Source of the DNA: Citrifermentans bremense
GTDB taxonomy: Bacteria; Desulfobacterota; Desulfuromonadia; Geobacterales; Geobacteraceae
Assembly: GCF_014218275.1 (NCBI RefSeq)
Contig: NZ_AP023213.1
Coordinates: 744,001 to 808,000, forward strand
Length of the DNA stretch: 64,000 bases
Reading direction: 5' to 3'
Positions 61,348 to 64,000 of this stretch are shown here, piece after piece. Both the position numbers and the translations under genes were made by a program. Within the stretch, counting starts at the first letter, position 1, and each line of letters begins with the position of its first letter. The notes under the pieces are model-generated. The model saw only the letters and a program-made list of their open reading frames with translations. It made no database searches and was not told the DNA's origin.

Positions 61348-62427
61348 GTGAGATACAGGGAACCCATATGTTTCATTACGCTGTCGATAGCCGCATGGCT
61401 CTGCCTGAGCGTCTCAGGAGAACCCGGCGCATCGGCTTTTTCCTACGGGACCGAGGCCGGCAAGAACGACGCCTGCCTTGCCTGCCATGGCGACCCTGCC
61501 CAGGTCTCCAAAGCAGTGTTCATCGACACCGAGCACTTCAACCAGACCACCCACGCCCGGATCGGGTGCGAAGCCTGCCACGGCAAGGTCCCGGCCGCCC
61601 ATCCCGATGGCGGGAAGGTGTCGCGCGCCGGGTGTGGCGAGTGCCACGCAGACGTGGACCAGGAGTACGCGACCGGGCTGCACGTTAAAAAGACCAGCTG
61701 CAACGGCTGCCATAACCCGCATCTGGTGCATAGCCCCAAGGAGGTCTCCGGACAGGAGATCAACGCCATGTGCTCCAACTGCCACAACGCCCTGGAGATG
61801 ACGGCCAAGCACGGGGAATGGCTCCCCCAGTCTGAGCTGCACCTGCGGATGCTGCCGTGCATAACCTGCCATACCGGGGCCAAGGAATACTACATCAGCA
61901 TGTACATAGTGAAGAGCAAGAACGACTCGCTTTTCGGCAAGCAGGAGGTGGCGGGGTACGGCGAGTTGAAGCGGATCTCGGGGGGAAACGAGATCGTCTC
62001 CCTGATCGACAAGAACCGCGACAACTACGTTTCGCTCGAGGAGTTGCGCCTATTCAACCGCAGCCAGAGCTCGCTGCGCCTGCATGGCATGATGACGCCG
62101 GTTGCCGTCTCGCACAAGTTCGAGATCCTGGATGATCGCCGCAACTGCACCTTCTGCCACACCTCGGGCCCCGCGCTGATGCAGACCAGTTTCATAGCTG
62201 TGCCGGAAGCAGACGGCAGCTACAGCCGGGTGCCGGTGGAAAAGGGAGCGGTGCTGGACGCCCTGTACGGTACCCCGGACTTCTACATGATGGGGTCGAC
62301 CAAGAACAACGCCCTGAACAAGATCGGCCTCGCCATCATCTGCGGCGGCCTGATCATGCCGGTAGGCCACGGCTTCGTGCGCTTCTTGACGCGCAAAAAC
62401 AGGAACACAAAGGAGCATAAGTCATGA
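61348..62427 (+). CDS. cbcA: Seven-heme membrane-anchored cytochrome c, CbcA-like
   Basis: 359 aa from a GTG at 61348, chosen because AAAGGAGG lies 5 nt upstream; a GTG 18 bp earlier lacks such a site. A signal peptide is followed by seven CxxCH motifs (CLACH, CEACH, CGECH, CNGCH, CSNCH, CITCH, CTFCH) and a C-terminal helix (IGLAIICGGLIMPVGHGF) with a basic cytoplasmic end. This matches CbcA, the cytochrome c of the CbcBA menaquinol oxidoreductase used by Geobacter for acceptors near the thermodynamic limit. It overlaps the cytochrome b gene (ATGA). Confidence 0.85.
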   Translation: MRYREPICFITLSIAAWLCLSVSGEPGASAFSYGTEAGKNDACLACHGDPAQVSKAVFIDTEHFNQTTHARIGCEACHGKVPAAHPDGGKVSRAGCGECHADVDQEYATGLHVKKTSCNGCHNPHLVHSPKEVSGQEINAMCSNCHNALEMTAKHGEWLPQSELHLRMLPCITCHTGAKEYYISMYIVKSKNDSLFGKQEVAGYGELKRISGGNEIVSLIDKNRDNYVSLEELRLFNRSQSSLRLHGMMTPVAVSHKFEILDDRRNCTFCHTSGPALMQTSFIAVPEADGSYSRVPVEKGAVLDALYGTPDFYMMGSTKNNALNKIGLAIICGGLIMPVGHGFVRFLTRKNRNTKEHKS

Positions 62428-63158
62428 GCGAAAACTCAAGCGAGAAAAATAGGATCTACCTGCAGCCCTGGCCGGTCCGCATCTGGCACTGGATCAACGC
62501 CTGCGGCATCATCGCCCTCATAGTAACCGGCGCCCAGATCCGCTTCCCGGAAAGCGTCGCCCTCTTGCCGAACTACAAGAGCGCCATCGACATCCACAAC
62601 GTCACCGGGCTCGTCGTCTCCATCTCGTTCTCTTTCTGGTTCTTCTACTACAAGATGGTGAAGAACACGCTCGACAAGCTGTACATACCCGACGAGGAGG
62701 ACCTGAAGCACGGCCTGGTGCGCCAGTTGCTCTACTATTGCTTCTGGTACTTCCTGGGGAGACCGAGCCCGTACCACGCGACACCCGATCACAAGTTCAA
62801 CCCGATGCAGAAATCCGCCTACCTCGCCGTGATGTTCGTGCTGATGCCGCTGGTGGGGCTGACCGGGATCCTGCTTTTGAACGTAACCCCGCTGCGCGTC
62901 CTGGTGCTCATGTGGGGCGGTATCAAGTTCATCGTCGCGCTGCACTTCCTGCTGGCCTGCTCGCTGCTCGCCTTCCTCTGCACCCATGTCTACCTCGCCA
63001 CCCTGGGCAACTACATAAAGCCCATGCTGGTCGGGTGGGAGGATGTGGAAGAGCACGAGGAGAAGCCAGTCGCAGCGCCGGCCGCCATACCGGGATACCG
63101 CCCGGTGCGCCACTACCCGGAGTACGAGGTGATGCAGCATGAGCAGCGACAGGGATAG
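62424..63158 (+). CDS. cbcB: b-type cytochrome membrane subunit, CbcB-like
   Basis: 244 aa of the cytochrome b561/Ni-Fe-hydrogenase b-subunit type. RIWHWINACGIIALIVTG, IDIHNVTGLVVSI and the late ALHFLLACSLLAFLCTHVYL supply the His residues for two hemes within four helices. It should oxidise menaquinol and pass electrons to the seven-heme cytochrome. Start coupled to the preceding gene. Confidence 0.87.
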   Translation: MSENSSEKNRIYLQPWPVRIWHWINACGIIALIVTGAQIRFPESVALLPNYKSAIDIHNVTGLVVSISFSFWFFYYKMVKNTLDKLYIPDEEDLKHGLVRQLLYYCFWYFLGRPSPYHATPDHKFNPMQKSAYLAVMFVLMPLVGLTGILLLNVTPLRVLVLMWGGIKFIVALHFLLACSLLAFLCTHVYLATLGNYIKPMLVGWEDVEEHEEKPVAAPAAIPGYRPVRHYPEYEVMQHEQRQG

Positions 63159-63199
63159 CTGATCCTTCAGGCCGCTGCCTTAGGGAAAGGAGAAACGCC

Positions 63200-63745
63200 A
63201 TGTCAGGCCATGTGATAGAACAGATAAAGACCAAGCCGGCGACCGCTTTGGACCGGGGCGTGCAGGATTCGTTTGCTTCCAACCGCTGCCGCGAAGAGCT
63301 GGCCAGAAACATCGACGAACTGCACGCGCTTTCCCGCAGGGGGCTCTGGGGACTGCTTCTGTTCCTCATGGTGAGCGCAGCCGCCCTTTACCTGAGCCAG
63401 ATGGAGACCTTGAGCCTGATTCATCTCCAGTTGAAGGAGATCTTCGGGCCTCCTCCCCCGAGCGACCTGCTGCACGTGGCGCTGGCCGTTTCCTGGCTCT
63501 CGGGTTTCGTGCTGATCCTGGGGCGCAGGGGGGCGGACGGCAAGCCTGGCTACAACTGGTGCAACATCGCGCTTCCCACCGCATTCTACCCGCTCTACGT
63601 TTTCTCCGATGCCACCGGCGGCTACTTTCCAGCGGTCTTTTGCGCGGGGCTCGTCCTTTTGCTTTTGGAACACGGCTTTGCCGTTTGCTACGCCAACAAG
63701 GTGATTCGCGAGGCCACCGAAAGGCTCAAGCGCCTTCCCCAGTGA
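63200..63745 (+). CDS. Integral membrane protein at the operon end, family B
   Basis: 181 aa, AAAGGAG before the ATG. It is a paralogue of the protein at 48292 (LARNIDELHALSRRGLWGLLLFL, then FGPPPPSDLL) with four predicted helices. It is last in the cbcBA-type operon, before a strong terminator. Probable accessory subunit of the quinol oxidoreductase. Confidence 0.75.
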   Translation: MSGHVIEQIKTKPATALDRGVQDSFASNRCREELARNIDELHALSRRGLWGLLLFLMVSAAALYLSQMETLSLIHLQLKEIFGPPPPSDLLHVALAVSWLSGFVLILGRRGADGKPGYNWCNIALPTAFYPLYVFSDATGGYFPAVFCAGLVLLLLEHGFAVCYANKVIREATERLKRLPQ

Positions 63746-63773
63746 AGAAACCCTGGAAACAAAGCGACAGATA

Positions 63774-63814
63774 CGAAACCGGCCACTCCTCATCGAGCGG
63801 CCGGTTTCGTTTTT
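63774..63814. terminator. Hairpin terminator between convergent cytochrome genes
   Basis: CGAAACCGGCC (63774-63784) pairs exactly with GGCCGGTTTCG (63799-63809), followed by five T. Confidence 0.88.
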
Positions 63815-63819
63815 GCCGA

Positions 63820-64000
63820 CTAGCCGCGAGTGTGGCAGGAGTCACAATTGCCGGTGACCGAGAAAGCGCTCTTGCCGTCATGGCAGGCGCCGCATGACTT
63901 AGCCTTCTTCATCTCCGCCATGGAGACGGGCTTCCCGCCGCTTTTCGTGGGGAAGGTCCGGGTATGGCACTCGCCGCACTTGTACATCCCCAGGTGCGCA
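63820..64000 (-). CDS. Multiheme c-type cytochrome (C-terminal part)
   Basis: The frame runs off the right edge. The visible 60 codons end at a TAG (63822-63820) and read YKCGECHTRTFPTK ... KSCGACHDGKSAFS ... NCDSCHTRG: three CxxCH motifs in 60 residues. This MAEMKK-x-KSCGACH-type ending is common in small Geobacter periplasmic cytochromes. It converges on the cbcBA-type operon. Confidence 0.88.
   Translation of the reverse strand, partial: AHLGMYKCGECHTRTFPTKSGGKPVSMAEMKKAKSCGACHDGKSAFSVTGNCDSCHTRG

Overview
The window looks like chromosomal DNA of a Geobacter-type member of the Desulfuromonadales (Geobacter, Citrifermentans or Geomonas). It is GC-rich and carries a gene pair recognisable as SfrAB, two cytochrome-based menaquinol oxidoreductase operons of the Geobacter Cbc type, many CxxCH cytochromes, c-type-heme sensor domains and numerous sigma-54/two-component elements. 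No phage, insertion sequence, CRISPR array, rRNA or tRNA was seen.

Layout. 1-3.7 kb: end of a ferredoxin-type membrane protein, then a minus-strand housekeeping run (DksA-like protein, rimO, yajQ, lolA). 3.8-9.1 kb: a chemotaxis operon, cheR-mcp-cheW-cheY-cheA-cheC (minus). 9.6-11.1 kb: an aminotransferase preceded by what looks like an alanine attenuator: a 21-codon leader peptide with five consecutive Ala codons followed by an intrinsic terminator. 11.2-15.1 kb: small accessory genes and an unusual thiolase. 15.3-16.3 kb: an XRE/S24-type regulator lacking its self-cleavage residues, flanked by inverted operator-like boxes. 16.3-20.3 kb: def-fmt-DUF116-deacetylase-NlpC. 20.3-29.5 kb: an HD-GYP response regulator, an orphan MerA-like reductase, glyQS, ppdK and a cold-shock gene. 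29.5-34.3 kb: a YaaR protein, two tandem phosphate-binding-like periplasmic proteins and a GGDEF/EAL protein, then a small zinc-ribbon gene with an in-frame TGA. 34.3-37.8 kb: FAH-family hydrolase, radical SAM protein and thiSGE. 37.9-43 kb: a heme-sensor histidine kinase, IclR regulator, coaE and a FapA-family protein. 43.4-47.9 kb: sfrB-sfrA.

The most interesting part is 48.3-63.8 kb. A minus-strand operon (53996 to 48292) encodes small membrane proteins, a receiver-like protein, a pentaheme cytochrome, a Fe-S subunit, an NrfD-like membrane subunit and a kinase-less heme sensor. A plus-strand operon (60347 to 63745) encodes a small membrane protein, a receiver-like domain fused to membrane helices, a seven-heme membrane-anchored cytochrome (CbcA-like), a b-type cytochrome (CbcB-like) and a membrane protein. 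Between them lie two NtrC-family regulators and a hybrid histidine kinase. Both operons have near-identical sigma-54 (-24/-12) promoters and each has its own pair of palindromes at enhancer distance. They also share three protein families: receiver domains whose phosphoacceptor Asp is Gly, single-helix proteins with a Q-[LVI]-[LI]-P motif, and a terminal membrane protein. I infer a duplicated, sigma-54-controlled quinol-oxidation module in which a pseudo-receiver is a built-in accessory or sensory part of the respiratory complex.

All calls come from reading the sequence and remembered family signatures; no database search or structure prediction was run.
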